Source: CAZSMC01 sp964607755 (lineage in GTDB: Bacteria > Zhuqueibacterota > Zhuqueibacteria > Residuimicrobiales > Krinioviventaceae). Taken from it: 64,000 bases of DNA. Positions 54,352 to 63,019 of the stretch are shown here, in pieces. The stretch spans positions 62,001-126,000 of the forward strand of contig CAZSMC010000002.1 of assembly GCA_964607755.1 (NCBI GenBank). Direction: 5' to 3'. The notes below the pieces were generated by a model. The model worked only from the letters and a program-made list of their open reading frames with translations. It did no database searches and was not told the origin of the DNA. Numbering within the stretch: the stretch's first letter is position 1; each line of letters begins with the position of its first letter. The translations under genes were made by a program, and so were the position numbers.

Positions 54352-55053
54352 CTATTCGGCAGGTGTTCCATAAACCGCAAGTTCGATCCAGTGGTTCAGA
54401 TCGTTGCTGGTATTACCGTTAGAATAGCAGCGAACATAACGTGCGGTTACACCTTTGGCATCAACAAGTTTGCCTTCGTTGGTTTCGACGTAATGCCAAT
54501 CTTCTCCCTTGCCCAGGCCCAGCGAGTTGTCGATGTCGTTGTTGAAAAGTGTTTTCACATTTTGGGTAAAATCGGGGTCATCCGCAACCTGCACAACCAC
54601 GTCTTTATAAACGCGGGGTTGTTTGTGGAAATGCCACATTACAATCGCATAAATGTTGTATTGTTCCTCAAGATCCACCTGCACCCATTGTTCAAACGGG
54701 CCCAATTCGACATAAGAACCATCAGCAGCTTCTTTGTCACCATCGGTGATCATATCCAATTCGCCGATAACCGGCATATCATCAGAAGCAGTGACCGGTT
54801 TTCCAAGAGCGACATTTTCCGTGCCTTTGGGAGCGAGAAAAGGCGGACGGGGCTCGGTTCTGGGTTCTTCCAGCTTTTCAATATTCATAGGCGTTGGGGT
54901 GCCAACGAACATGGGCTTTGGCAAATCAATATTAAGCGGAACAAGTTCCTTATCGCCCTCTGCCTTTTTGTCTTCATTGTCAGCGGCAATGCCCTGTGCG
55001 TACATGGCAAAGACAGCCATGACGAGCAGTAAAGTAATGAAGATCTTTTTCAT
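54352..55053 (-). CDS. Exported discoidin-like (F5/8 type C) domain protein
   Basis: Exported protein of 233 residues with signal peptide (KKIFITLLLVMAVFAMYAQGIA) and strong ribosome site (AAAGGAGATG). A proline-rich linker (about 40-80, LPKPMFVGTPTPMN) leads to one beta-sandwich domain (about 82-233) of the F5/8 type C fold: NVALGKPVTASDD, ELDMITDGDKEAADGSYVELG, QWVQVDLEEQYNIYAIVMWH, ARYVRCYSNG. This fold binds carbohydrates or lipids. It sits between a cytochrome b and a glycosyltransferase gene, so it may bind the glycan made by the latter or dock the cytochrome complex. Confidence 0.85.
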   Translation of the reverse strand: MKKIFITLLLVMAVFAMYAQGIAADNEDKKAEGDKELVPLNIDLPKPMFVGTPTPMNIEKLEEPRTEPRPPFLAPKGTENVALGKPVTASDDMPVIGELDMITDGDKEAADGSYVELGPFEQWVQVDLEEQYNIYAIVMWHFHKQPRVYKDVVVQVADDPDFTQNVKTLFNNDIDNSLGLGKGEDWHYVETNEGKLVDAKGVTARYVRCYSNGNTSNDLNHWIELAVYGTPAE

Positions 55054-55108
55054 TTTTTTTCATCTCCTTTGTTAATTAATCATAAATATCAGTTTAATTT
55101 TAACGTCA

Positions 55109-55741
55109 CTATGGCGATTCGGTTTCCGCAATCTGAGTCTGGACAAGACGAATGGTGTGCAGGATGGTACAGATTAAAAGAGCGACAGCGCCGAACCGGT
55201 GAATCTGCAGCAGCGTTTCCTGACCGACGGTTCCCCAAATCGGATACATGCTCAGGACCATCGATGTCACCATAATTGAAAAAAAGACCATAAACCAGAA
55301 AAAAAACTTTTCATAAAACTTATCAGCTTGTTGTTGTTCTTTGTCCGGCCGTTCCTTTTTCACAAGACCTGTTTTAACAAAGGTCCAGTTTGATTTATCA
55401 AATTGATAATTGTTGGCCCAACTCAGAATAATTATAGTTATTAAAAGTGCAAAAAGCGGCGCCACTGCAACATGGAGCATCAGGATGAATCCGAACATCG
55501 GAACACCGAAAATCAGATAAGGTATCAAACCTGTTAATGCCAAAATGGCAATTGTAAATAACAATAGAAAATAAACGATTCTTTGCCAGTTCTTCTTCCA
55601 CTCTTTACTGAACGCGTTTTTAAATTCCTGGCAATACCATGTTTTGGTTCTCTGCCATCTTCCGGGTCGTTTTTTAAAATACCGGATACACCAGTATATT
55701 GTATATAGAATCGCCACAAGTGATATAATTCGTAGTACCAT
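55109..55741 (-). CDS. Membrane cytochrome b-like subunit
   Basis: Predicted di-heme membrane protein of about 210 residues (ATG at 55741; a longer start overlaps the cytochrome c gene). Five hydrophobic helices: 1-20, about 48-72, 76-100, 140-162 and 172-200. Candidate heme ligands are His in LMLHVAVAP (helix 3), QIHRFGA and ILHTIRL (helix 5), the pattern of cytochrome b561/formate-dehydrogenase-gamma-type proteins. It lies 19 bases after the seven-heme cytochrome c gene, so the pair should pass electrons between the quinone pool and periplasmic hemes. Family call is from topology and histidines only. Confidence 0.75.
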   Translation of the reverse strand: MVLRIISLVAILYTIYWCIRYFKKRPGRWQRTKTWYCQEFKNAFSKEWKKNWQRIVYFLLLFTIAILALTGLIPYLIFGVPMFGFILMLHVAVAPLFALLITIIILSWANNYQFDKSNWTFVKTGLVKKERPDKEQQQADKFYEKFFFWFMVFFSIMVTSMVLSMYPIWGTVGQETLLQIHRFGAVALLICTILHTIRLVQTQIAETESP

Positions 55742-55760
55742 TTTAAGATTTATCCTCTCA

Positions 55761-57662
55761 TTAATCACGTGATTCGAATGCGTGCTGAACAATGGCATCC
55801 AGGCCTTTGAAAACATAAAGCAGAAAAACCGCTGTCATTAAAATCAAACAGATATCGATAAAGATTTTCAAGAGCGGCCGGAAATAAAAAGTAAAGGCGA
55901 ATAAACTTTGATAAAATTTGCCGGTTTCCTGATACGAGGTCATCGAGCGCCTGGCTGTCGTTTGGAATCCAAGCGGTGAAGCAGCTTTAACATTGCCGAA
56001 ATTAAACCCAGCGCCCAAACTGTGGCAATCATTGCAGCTTTTACCGCCAAGAGATTGTTCAGCAGACCGAACATTATGTGCAAAAGGCCATTTATAGGGC
56101 TCGGCAGCCGGATGTTTCTCCGAAACAACATTACCATCCAGCAACCGGTGTACCTTGCCACCACCAACAAAAACCGTATTGGCTGTATCTTTCATGACAG
56201 ACAATGAATCGAGAATCATGGCAAACTGGGATTTTGACAGCGTGGGCCATTCTCCAGTGTTAATCGAGACAAAGTTCAAACTGTCGGTTAACGTATCAGC
56301 CTGGATGGCAGCGATGACGACATCCTGGAAATCATCCGGAGGAACAGGTTGTATCTCGCCGTCATTTTCCACGCCCCAGAATGTTGGGAAGATCAGATTA
56401 TGGGGGGTAATTTTATGGTCTTGCGCTCTGGCATAGACCGGAGACGCAATGTAAGGCATAACCGAATCGCCTTTGATGACATTATGGGTGCCCAGTCCAT
56501 GAGCAATGGATGTCTGCACGTGCATCGTTTCTTTCTGCGGCCACGGACCTGAATGACAGGAGGTGCAGCTCATCTTTTCAAAATGAATTGTTGGAATACC
56601 TAAATGTGCCGGTTTCGGCGCGCCCAGACGTCCATGTTCCGGTCTTTTATCTTTCTCACCTACATGGCAGCCTTCGCAGGAAAAGGAAGCAATATTTGGG
56701 CGGTTGGTCTCTTTGGCTTCGTTTGCATAACCGCGAACCATCATATGATCGAGACCATTTCTGTGGCAGTCCACGCACATCATTCCTGAGGTTAAATGCA
56801 CGTCCTCATCCGTTTCCCATTCTTCCTTATCCGGTGATTCAATATAACGGGAAGAATGGCAAAAATAGCACTGTCTATTGGGAATATCCCGCCGGATATC
56901 AATAAAAACTTGATCTTTGTCATCGAATCGATGTTCATCGTATTTAATACGGGGAGGGACAGCTTCGGCAGGGCCAGGACCCACTTGCGAGTAAATATCA
57001 TAAGTGTCCTGCATGTCTTTGGCTGATCCCTCAACGGTAGCAAAGCCAGCGGTAGCGGCAGCAGCCCAGCGAAAATTTTGTTTTAGCATTTGTTTGTCAT
57101 ATTCCGATTGATCCTGAGCAGGCTCAACATCGTGGCAGGCAAGACAGTTAACTTCAGCCCGCCCGCTCACCTGCCAGCGAAAAAACAAATCTTTGCTGAT
57201 ATCTGCAGAATCGATTTCACCCACGCCGCCACCGGGAAACTGACGCCCGAATTCCTGCAAGAAATAAAAAGGCGTGAGCCCAATCGCGGCAGGGTCATAA
57301 ACGCCTTCCCAGTCCCGGTGATGAAGCGGTATTTGAGTGCCTGTGACCCGGTCTGTATAAATCCAGGGATGTCCGGGCCGGCCGGGCCTGACCCCGGAAT
57401 CCGGTGCATTGAAATGCCAGCCATGACTTATGATATCATAATCATGGCATGGCAAACAGGTTTCTTTAGTGGAGAATGGCAATACAGGTGAATCATCCAG
57501 AAAAATCTGTGATCCTTGTTCATCATAAAGCGGAACAAGATGGTTGGGCACGGCTCGACTGCCATCGGTTTTGTCACCTAATTTCGGTTCTTCAGTTTCA
57601 GCCCACAACGCTGCCGTACCAAAAAGCATGCACAGTATCGTATATAGAATAACTCTTTTCAT
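55761..57662 (-). CDS. Seven-heme cytochrome c with C-terminal membrane anchor
   Basis: Exported multiheme cytochrome, 633 residues, with signal peptide (VILYTILCMLFGTAALWA). Seven CxxCH heme sites: Cys69 CLPCH, Cys173 CLACH, Cys265 CYFCH, Cys296 CVDCH, Cys329 CEGCH, Cys366 CTSCH and Cys543 CNDCH. Extra histidines (HLVP, HHRDW, HGWH, HMM, EHGR) can supply distal ligands. A hydrophobic helix at about 597-620 near the end anchors it to the inner membrane on the periplasmic side. The long gap between hemes six and seven holds a soluble domain of unknown type. First gene of the redox operon with cytochrome b. Direction (respiratory reductase or dehydrogenase) cannot be told. Confidence 0.93.
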   Translation of the reverse strand: MKRVILYTILCMLFGTAALWAETEEPKLGDKTDGSRAVPNHLVPLYDEQGSQIFLDDSPVLPFSTKETCLPCHDYDIISHGWHFNAPDSGVRPGRPGHPWIYTDRVTGTQIPLHHRDWEGVYDPAAIGLTPFYFLQEFGRQFPGGGVGEIDSADISKDLFFRWQVSGRAEVNCLACHDVEPAQDQSEYDKQMLKQNFRWAAAATAGFATVEGSAKDMQDTYDIYSQVGPGPAEAVPPRIKYDEHRFDDKDQVFIDIRRDIPNRQCYFCHSSRYIESPDKEEWETDEDVHLTSGMMCVDCHRNGLDHMMVRGYANEAKETNRPNIASFSCEGCHVGEKDKRPEHGRLGAPKPAHLGIPTIHFEKMSCTSCHSGPWPQKETMHVQTSIAHGLGTHNVIKGDSVMPYIASPVYARAQDHKITPHNLIFPTFWGVENDGEIQPVPPDDFQDVVIAAIQADTLTDSLNFVSINTGEWPTLSKSQFAMILDSLSVMKDTANTVFVGGGKVHRLLDGNVVSEKHPAAEPYKWPFAHNVRSAEQSLGGKSCNDCHSLGAGFNFGNVKAASPLGFQTTARRSMTSYQETGKFYQSLFAFTFYFRPLLKIFIDICLILMTAVFLLYVFKGLDAIVQHAFESRD

Positions 57663-57695
57663 GACTCCATTTCCGTTTATTGACAGGCGCGTTTC

Positions 57696-59060
57696 TTACA
57701 CGACAAACTCGTCTGGTTTGAATTTTAGCCAGCGCCCCGCTTCTATTGCCTCATTGACTCGCAGTACCGATACTGCCGTTTCGTATCCTATCTCACCAGG
57801 GCAGTTGAGTTTTTCCCGCCCGCGAACAGCATTGAAAAAATTTTCCAGATGCGGCTGGTGGTAGGGATCGGTAAATTTGACCGGGATGCCATGTTTCGGA
57901 GGCGCCAGGGTTTCGCGGACATCCAGTACCACGCCGGCACTGAGATCTGGCTTTTCCTGCTCAGGTGCCGTGAGGTAGCCTTTTTCGATCCATTTATCCC
58001 ACGACGGCACGTGCGAACCGTTTTCTCTGTACACGCCGCCTCGTGCCGCAGACTCGGAAAGCTGCAGCGTAGCTTCATCGCCCATAAATGTTTCATAATA
58101 GCCATTGTTGCTGTTTGTAGTAATGGTTTGATAAAATGCCCGGCATTTTCCTTTTGGAGTGTCATACTCATATAATGCCTGGACATTGTCATACCATTCA
58201 TGAGTCTCCGGATCATAGTAATCCGTTCCGCCGCTGGCCATAACAGCCCTGGGCTGGCACTGTAAGAACCAGTTAAAAATATCGATCTGATGAGAGCCCA
58301 AATCGACAATGGGTCCGCCGCCCAGTCCTTTATACCATCGCCAATTGCGGAACTGGTGCATGTTATCATAACCATACCTTTTCAACTTGTCTTTAGGAAT
58401 GGCATATTTTTTCGGCCATCCCAGATCAGGCTGGACAGCACGGTTCCACTGGGCATTGATTGTGGTCGGACGGCCCCAGATCTGCGCCTCTTTGATAAGT
58501 TTTTCGTAACAATGACGGTATCGGGGATTGCTTCGGCGTTGATGACCAATCTGCAGCAACCGTCCGGTACGGCGGGCGCTTTCGACCATTTTTTTGGCAT
58601 TTTCCAGCTTGTTGGACATCTCTTTTTCGCAATACACATCAAGACCTGCTTCCAGGCAGGCTATAGTTTGCGTATGATGCCAAAAGTCTGGTGTAGCCAC
58701 AATAACCGCATCGAGGTCTTTTTCACTGGCCAGCATCTCCCGATAGTCAACGTATTGGTTTAAATCATGACCATATTTTTGCAGTAAACGGTAAGCCCGT
58801 TTTAAATTCCAGTCTTCCCAAATATCACACACTGCTTTAAAGCGGATATTTGGGAGTTTCAAACAGGCATTCATCAGCACCTGGCCCTCATCACCAGTGC
58901 CGATGAGGGCAATGTTAAGATCATCGGAACTGGAGGTCGCTTTGCTATTCTGAGCGCGGGTAATCTTGGGCATCATCAACCCGGCACCTGCAGCAGCGCT
59001 CGTCGCAATGAAATTGCGCCTGTTCATCCCTTTGTCCTGGTTTTTGTTTTCATTGTTCAT
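57696..59060 (-). CDS. Tat-exported Gfo/Idh/MocA oxidoreductase (first)
   Basis: NAD(P)-dependent sugar oxidoreductase with a twin-arginine export signal (MNRRNFIATSAAAGAGLMMP), 454 residues; an ATG at 59027 would start just at this signal. Rossmann domain: LNIALIGTGDEGQVLM, VDYREMLASEKDLDAVIVATPDFWH, then CEKEMSNKLENAKKMV with the catalytic lysine of the EKxxS/EKP motif. The C-terminal GFO domain includes WRWYKGLGGGPIVDLGSHQIDIFNWFL with the usual GGxxxDxGxHxxD histidine. Folding with cofactor before Tat export fits this family. It is the promoter-distal member of a four-part cluster with a TIM-DUF1080 fusion and a second such enzyme. Likely oxidises a sugar hydroxyl, perhaps C3. Confidence 0.92.
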   Translation of the reverse strand: MNNENKNQDKGMNRRNFIATSAAAGAGLMMPKITRAQNSKATSSSDDLNIALIGTGDEGQVLMNACLKLPNIRFKAVCDIWEDWNLKRAYRLLQKYGHDLNQYVDYREMLASEKDLDAVIVATPDFWHHTQTIACLEAGLDVYCEKEMSNKLENAKKMVESARRTGRLLQIGHQRRSNPRYRHCYEKLIKEAQIWGRPTTINAQWNRAVQPDLGWPKKYAIPKDKLKRYGYDNMHQFRNWRWYKGLGGGPIVDLGSHQIDIFNWFLQCQPRAVMASGGTDYYDPETHEWYDNVQALYEYDTPKGKCRAFYQTITTNSNNGYYETFMGDEATLQLSESAARGGVYRENGSHVPSWDKWIEKGYLTAPEQEKPDLSAGVVLDVRETLAPPKHGIPVKFTDPYHQPHLENFFNAVRGREKLNCPGEIGYETAVSVLRVNEAIEAGRWLKFKPDEFVV

Positions 59061-59095
59061 ACGTCGTTTTACAACTCCTGAATAGATTTTAGTTA

Positions 59096-60532
59096 TTATA
59101 GTTGTTTAATTTTAATATTGCGAAACCAAACCGGTTGACCGTGATCTTGCAAACCGATATGGCCTTTTCGCGGCATGTTTTTATATGCTGTTTTGAACTT
59201 GTTCTTTGTACCATCCGGATTCTTACCGGGTTCGGTCCACTGGCTCAGATCCATATCGATAATCGGTTCATTATTCAGCACAACATTGATTTTATTGTCT
59301 TTACAGGTTATTGTGAAATGATTCCAGTGTCCGGCTTTTTTTGCAACATTTTTACTTGGTGCCAAACAATCATAAATTGCACCGCACATGCCATATTTCG
59401 TTCCGTCGGTGGTTTCGTGAATCTGGACTTCAATACCGGTGTGAACATAATTATCAAGATCAGCGGTGCGCAAAAACACGCCGCTGTTGGCACCTTTTGA
59501 TACTTTATACTCTAAATCGAGGACAAAATTTCCATATTCTTTTTCCGACCAAATATAACTTCCGCCGTGCCACACAAGTTGGCCATCTTCCATCGTCCAT
59601 GCACCCTCTTTGAAAATAGCGTTGGAAAGATCACGTGCAAAAAGATCTGTCCAACCTGATGGATTCAATTTTCCGGCAACTTTATCAAAATAAGCCACGC
59701 ACTGGCGTATTTCCGGCACATTGTTTTCCCAATTGTGTTCATATTCGATGGAAAATACACCTTTAAAATTTTGACGATGCAGTTCCTCAAGAATGCCGTC
59801 AAAATTGGCTTGACCTGTTCCCCAGGGCACATCGTGCGCTTCCCGTACTCCAAACTCGTTCAAATCTTTAATGTGAAGACTGATGATCCGGCCCTCTAAT
59901 TTTTTCAGCGCTTCAACCGGATTAATTCCGGAGCGCATCCAGTGACCAGTATCAGCGCAGGCGCCAATGCGTTCAGAACGACCTTTAACGATCTGCAAAA
60001 CTTTATCCGGATTCCAATAGATCGATGGTTTTGGATGATTATGGAGCGCCACGTTTATTTTGTATTCCTGAGCAAGCCGGTCAATAAGATCAAGAGCTTC
60101 TTCTTTGGGTTCGGATACAATTGTTTCAATACCCATGGCTTTGGCAAATTCAAAAACTTTCCGGCATTCTGTTTCCTCATTTGGCAGGCGAACCACGCCG
60201 TAATTCACAAGTCGTACACCGGAGTCCAGCAGCTTTTCCTGAACAAGTTGGCGATGTTTTTCCGGCATGGTATAATTCATCTTGGCATCTGGCATATCCG
60301 AGCGGATTTGCTGGCCGGGATAGGCCTCAATCCAGTCCAGTCCGAGGGATGCCACTTTGTCAACAGCTTCAAAAAATGAAAACCGGTTAAATGTATAAGC
60401 CTGAGCGCCAATCCGCCAGCCTTTATAAACATCAGTAGCCGGATGATTATAATTCGATTGTTCAGCATTCGCATTGCCCACCAGGCAAAGCATACTCATA
60501 AAAAGTAGAAAAACAGAAATATAACGTATCAT
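59096..60532 (-). CDS. Fusion of sugar-phosphate-isomerase-type TIM barrel and DUF1080 (3-keto-glycoside hydrolase-type) domain
   Basis: Exported 478-residue two-domain protein; the ATG at 60532 has AAAGGTGACATT upstream and gives a clean signal peptide (RYISVFLLFMSMLCLVGNANA). Residues about 35-290 are a xylose-isomerase-like/IolE-type TIM barrel: WRIGAQAYTFNRFSFFEAVD, VALHNHPKPSIYWN, GACADTGHWMRSG and FSIEYEHNWENN carry the usual metal-binding Glu, Asp and His. Residues about 300-478 are a DUF1080 concanavalin-type sandwich: WTDLFARDLSNA, SGVFLRTADLDNYVHTGIEVQIHETT, HIGLQDHGQPVWFRNIKIKQL. These are separate neighbouring genes in most genomes that process 3-keto sugars. A fused, secreted form next to two dehydrogenases strongly suggests the same pathway. 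Confidence in domains is high, in reaction moderate. Confidence 0.88.
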   Translation of the reverse strand: MIRYISVFLLFMSMLCLVGNANAEQSNYNHPATDVYKGWRIGAQAYTFNRFSFFEAVDKVASLGLDWIEAYPGQQIRSDMPDAKMNYTMPEKHRQLVQEKLLDSGVRLVNYGVVRLPNEETECRKVFEFAKAMGIETIVSEPKEEALDLIDRLAQEYKINVALHNHPKPSIYWNPDKVLQIVKGRSERIGACADTGHWMRSGINPVEALKKLEGRIISLHIKDLNEFGVREAHDVPWGTGQANFDGILEELHRQNFKGVFSIEYEHNWENNVPEIRQCVAYFDKVAGKLNPSGWTDLFARDLSNAIFKEGAWTMEDGQLVWHGGSYIWSEKEYGNFVLDLEYKVSKGANSGVFLRTADLDNYVHTGIEVQIHETTDGTKYGMCGAIYDCLAPSKNVAKKAGHWNHFTITCKDNKINVVLNNEPIIDMDLSQWTEPGKNPDGTKNKFKTAYKNMPRKGHIGLQDHGQPVWFRNIKIKQL

Positions 60533-60589
60533 AATGTCACCTTTGTTAAAACGGCATTGACCGTGTCGAGCCAATGCCATAGTTGATTT

Positions 60590-61999
60590 TTATAAAGACC
60601 AGCCTTTTCTGTATTCCATGTGCAGGAATTTATTCGCATCTTCATTATTAGTAATTTTGCCGGTTGTGCCATCGTATTCCAGTTTCATATTAGCATTGGC
60701 CATTCTGACAGCGACATTGCCTAACATCATTGTCTCTGTCAATGGACCCGAATAATCGAAATTCGTGGTTGCCATTTCTTTCTTGCCTTGTTTGATGGCT
60801 TCGATCCATTCCTCGTGGATACCTGGTGAAGGCGGAATCTTGTTCTCGATACCACCGCGTGCTTTCAGCTCAGCACTGTATTCTTTCATTTTCGTTTCAG
60901 GAATGAGTCGCGGATTTCGTCCGTAAACCGAGCACATGAGATGTCCTTTGGTGCCTTCGAATAGCACGCCACCACCCCAGTCGCCCATCATCCGTCCTTG
61001 TTCGATCACATCAGGACGAGGTGGCTTCAAGCCGCCGTCATACCAGGTCATTTTGACTTTGGGCATGCCTTCGCGTTCCGGAAATTCATAGGTGACGATT
61101 GAAGCAATCGGTGGAGAGTCCTGGGTAAATTCAGAAGAGCTTGCCTGTACAGTTTTCGGATATGCTAACTTGAGCGGCCAGTAAGCGTGGTCGATAATAT
61201 GAGCGCCCATGTCACCAAGCGCCCCGGTGCCAAAGTCCCAGAATCCACGCCACGCAAACGGCACATAAGCGGGATGATAGGGACGCCAGGCTGCCGGACC
61301 CAACCACACGTTCCAGTTCAAAGTGGGCGGACAGGAAGGTGTCTCTGTTGGCGCTTCTATGCCTTGAGGCCAGATTGGCCGGTTGGTCCAGCAATGCACA
61401 TGATACACATCACCGATAGCCCCATCCCAGATCCATTCGCAGACTCGTCGACCGCCTTCACCGGCATGGCCCTGATTTCCCATTTGGGTGATAACACCAT
61501 ACTTTTTAGCAGCTTCGCGCAAGACGCGGGCTTCGTAAACGGTATGAGTCATAGGTTTTTGGACAAATACGTGTTTGCCGCGTTGCATCGCCGCCATGGC
61601 AATAACAGCGTGAGTGTGATCGGGCGTACTCACGGTCACAGCGTCTATGTTTTTGCCTTCTTTATCCAGCATGACGCGAAAATCTTTATAGAACCTGGCT
61701 TTTGGGTAAATATCAAAAATCGTTTCTTTTTCATCGCCATGTTTTTCTAAAGCGCGTTTTTCATCGACATCGCAAAGTGCAACGACATTTTCGCTGCTCA
61801 TAGCCTTGGAATCGGAATATCCTTTTCCGCCAATACCGACGCAGGCGATATTTAGCTTGTCACTTGGAGCGGTATAATTTGGACCGCCGAGCACACTTCT
61901 CGGAACCACTGTAAAGGCGGCAGCCGTTGCCGCAGCAGAACCTATAAAATCCCGTCGAGAGAGACCCTCAGAGCTTGTTGTGGTTTCTCTTTTCTTCAT
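60590..61999 (-). CDS. Tat-exported Gfo/Idh/MocA oxidoreductase (second)
   Basis: Second sugar oxidoreductase of the cluster, 469 residues, with Tat signal SRRDFIGSAAATAAAFTVVP and ribosome site AAAGGATG. Rossmann part: LNIACVGIGGKGYSDSKAM, ALCDVDEKRALE, then DAVTVSTPDHTHAVIAMAAMQRGKHVFVQKPMTHT, with lysine in QKP. Substrate domain: CPPTLNWNVWLGPAAWRPYHPAYVPFAWRGFWDFGTGALGDMGAHIIDHAYWPL, the plan typical of planctomycete/KSB1-type exported Gfo enzymes. It differs clearly from the first, so the two may act on different sugars or different steps. First gene of the unit that runs to 57696. Confidence 0.93.
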   Translation of the reverse strand: MKKRETTTSSEGLSRRDFIGSAAATAAAFTVVPRSVLGGPNYTAPSDKLNIACVGIGGKGYSDSKAMSSENVVALCDVDEKRALEKHGDEKETIFDIYPKARFYKDFRVMLDKEGKNIDAVTVSTPDHTHAVIAMAAMQRGKHVFVQKPMTHTVYEARVLREAAKKYGVITQMGNQGHAGEGGRRVCEWIWDGAIGDVYHVHCWTNRPIWPQGIEAPTETPSCPPTLNWNVWLGPAAWRPYHPAYVPFAWRGFWDFGTGALGDMGAHIIDHAYWPLKLAYPKTVQASSSEFTQDSPPIASIVTYEFPEREGMPKVKMTWYDGGLKPPRPDVIEQGRMMGDWGGGVLFEGTKGHLMCSVYGRNPRLIPETKMKEYSAELKARGGIENKIPPSPGIHEEWIEAIKQGKKEMATTNFDYSGPLTETMMLGNVAVRMANANMKLEYDGTTGKITNNEDANKFLHMEYRKGWSL

Positions 62000-62107
62000 A
62001 TCTCACATCCTTTCGTTTGAGTATGATAAAAATTGGAGCATTGAAATCTATATAAAATAAAAATTTTCCAATTATTTCCAATAAAAATATGAATTTTATC
62101 GTAAAAG

Positions 62108-62255
62108 CTCACTGATGGTAGGAATCATTGCAACATTATCAAATTGGGCTAAAGCCCAATATTTTGAGAGGTCATCTTTACCCCGAGCTAAAGCTCGGGG
62201 CTATAATATTGCCCCGACTTTTAAGTCGGGGTTGGGGTTGTTGAGATTCCCTTAA
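62108..62255. repeat. TAAA-loop hairpin repeat, copy 2
   Basis: Second copy of the element at 8226-8374 and better preserved: hairpins GGGC-TAAA-GCCC (about 62146-62157), CCCCGAGC-TAAA-GCTCGGGG (62181-62200) and CCCCGACTT-TT-AAGTCGGGG (62212-62231). It fills most of the 307-base gap between two - strand genes. No promoter could be picked out beside it. Confidence 0.8.
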
Positions 62256-62306
62256 ATAGGCACTTTAGTGCCCAAATATTAAGACTCCCACCTTAGCTTT
62301 TACACT

Positions 62307-62951
62307 TTATCGAATGGCCATCGGCATATCCACGTGAACATTCAAGTTTTTAAAAATTGTTTCAGTATCTTGAGCTGACCACACACCAACTGTGCCCGTA
62401 GTAATGCCTTTTTGCAATTCTTTTATAACCAGCACCGGTTGTTCTGAGTCACCAACATACACACTTGCTGTTTCACCATAAACCTCCAGGCGGATGTGGT
62501 ACCAATCTCTGTCATCCACCTGCACTGAATCCACTTTTTGGTTATTTTCTACAGAATCCCAGTCAAGATCGGGTGGAGAAAAATAGCGAATGATCGCGTG
62601 CTGATTCCTCTGGCGAAACATAAAGCCTTCAAACGACTCGCCATTTTTTACGCGAAAAATCAAACCGCACAGGTGAGGTTTGGCAAGATCAACTCGGATG
62701 ACACCGTCCTGGAATTCAAAATTGTGTAAAAACGCACAGCCGTCATTTTTTCCAGGGGCGAGGCGGACAGCTTTGGCATCTTTATAATCAACCACGTCCA
62801 ACTGGCGATTATAGACAATCCAGTTTTTCGGATCAGACCACGAAATATCTTGCCATAACTCTTCAGAATCCCCCGCACAATTTATCAGGTAAAAAAATGC
62901 TATGAAAATGAACACATAACTATATGACCGAGACAAGATGTATCGTATCAT
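62307..62951 (-). CDS. Lipoprotein with concanavalin-like (DUF1080/LamG-type) domain
   Basis: Small lipoprotein of 214 residues: signal with FFYLINC lipobox (cysteine about 25), then a single beta-sandwich: WIVYNRQLDVVDYKDAKAVRL, GCAFLHNFEFQDGVIRVDLA, LCGLIFRVKNGESFEGFMFR, DWYHIRLEVYGETASVYVG, TGTVGVWSAQDTETIFKNLNVH. The pattern matches laminin-G/3-keto-disaccharide-hydrolase-like domains and is related in type to the C-terminal half of the 59096-60532 fusion. Probably a periplasmic or surface glycan-binding or processing protein of the same cluster. Confidence 0.75.
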   Translation of the reverse strand: MIRYILSRSYSYVFIFIAFFYLINCAGDSEELWQDISWSDPKNWIVYNRQLDVVDYKDAKAVRLAPGKNDGCAFLHNFEFQDGVIRVDLAKPHLCGLIFRVKNGESFEGFMFRQRNQHAIIRYFSPPDLDWDSVENNQKVDSVQVDDRDWYHIRLEVYGETASVYVGDSEQPVLVIKELQKGITTGTVGVWSAQDTETIFKNLNVHVDMPMAIR

Positions 62952-63019
62952 TAACTTCTCAACATGCTAACAGGGTATTCAGAATCAATTTCAATATCAG
63001 CAGAAAACGTCTGTTTCGA

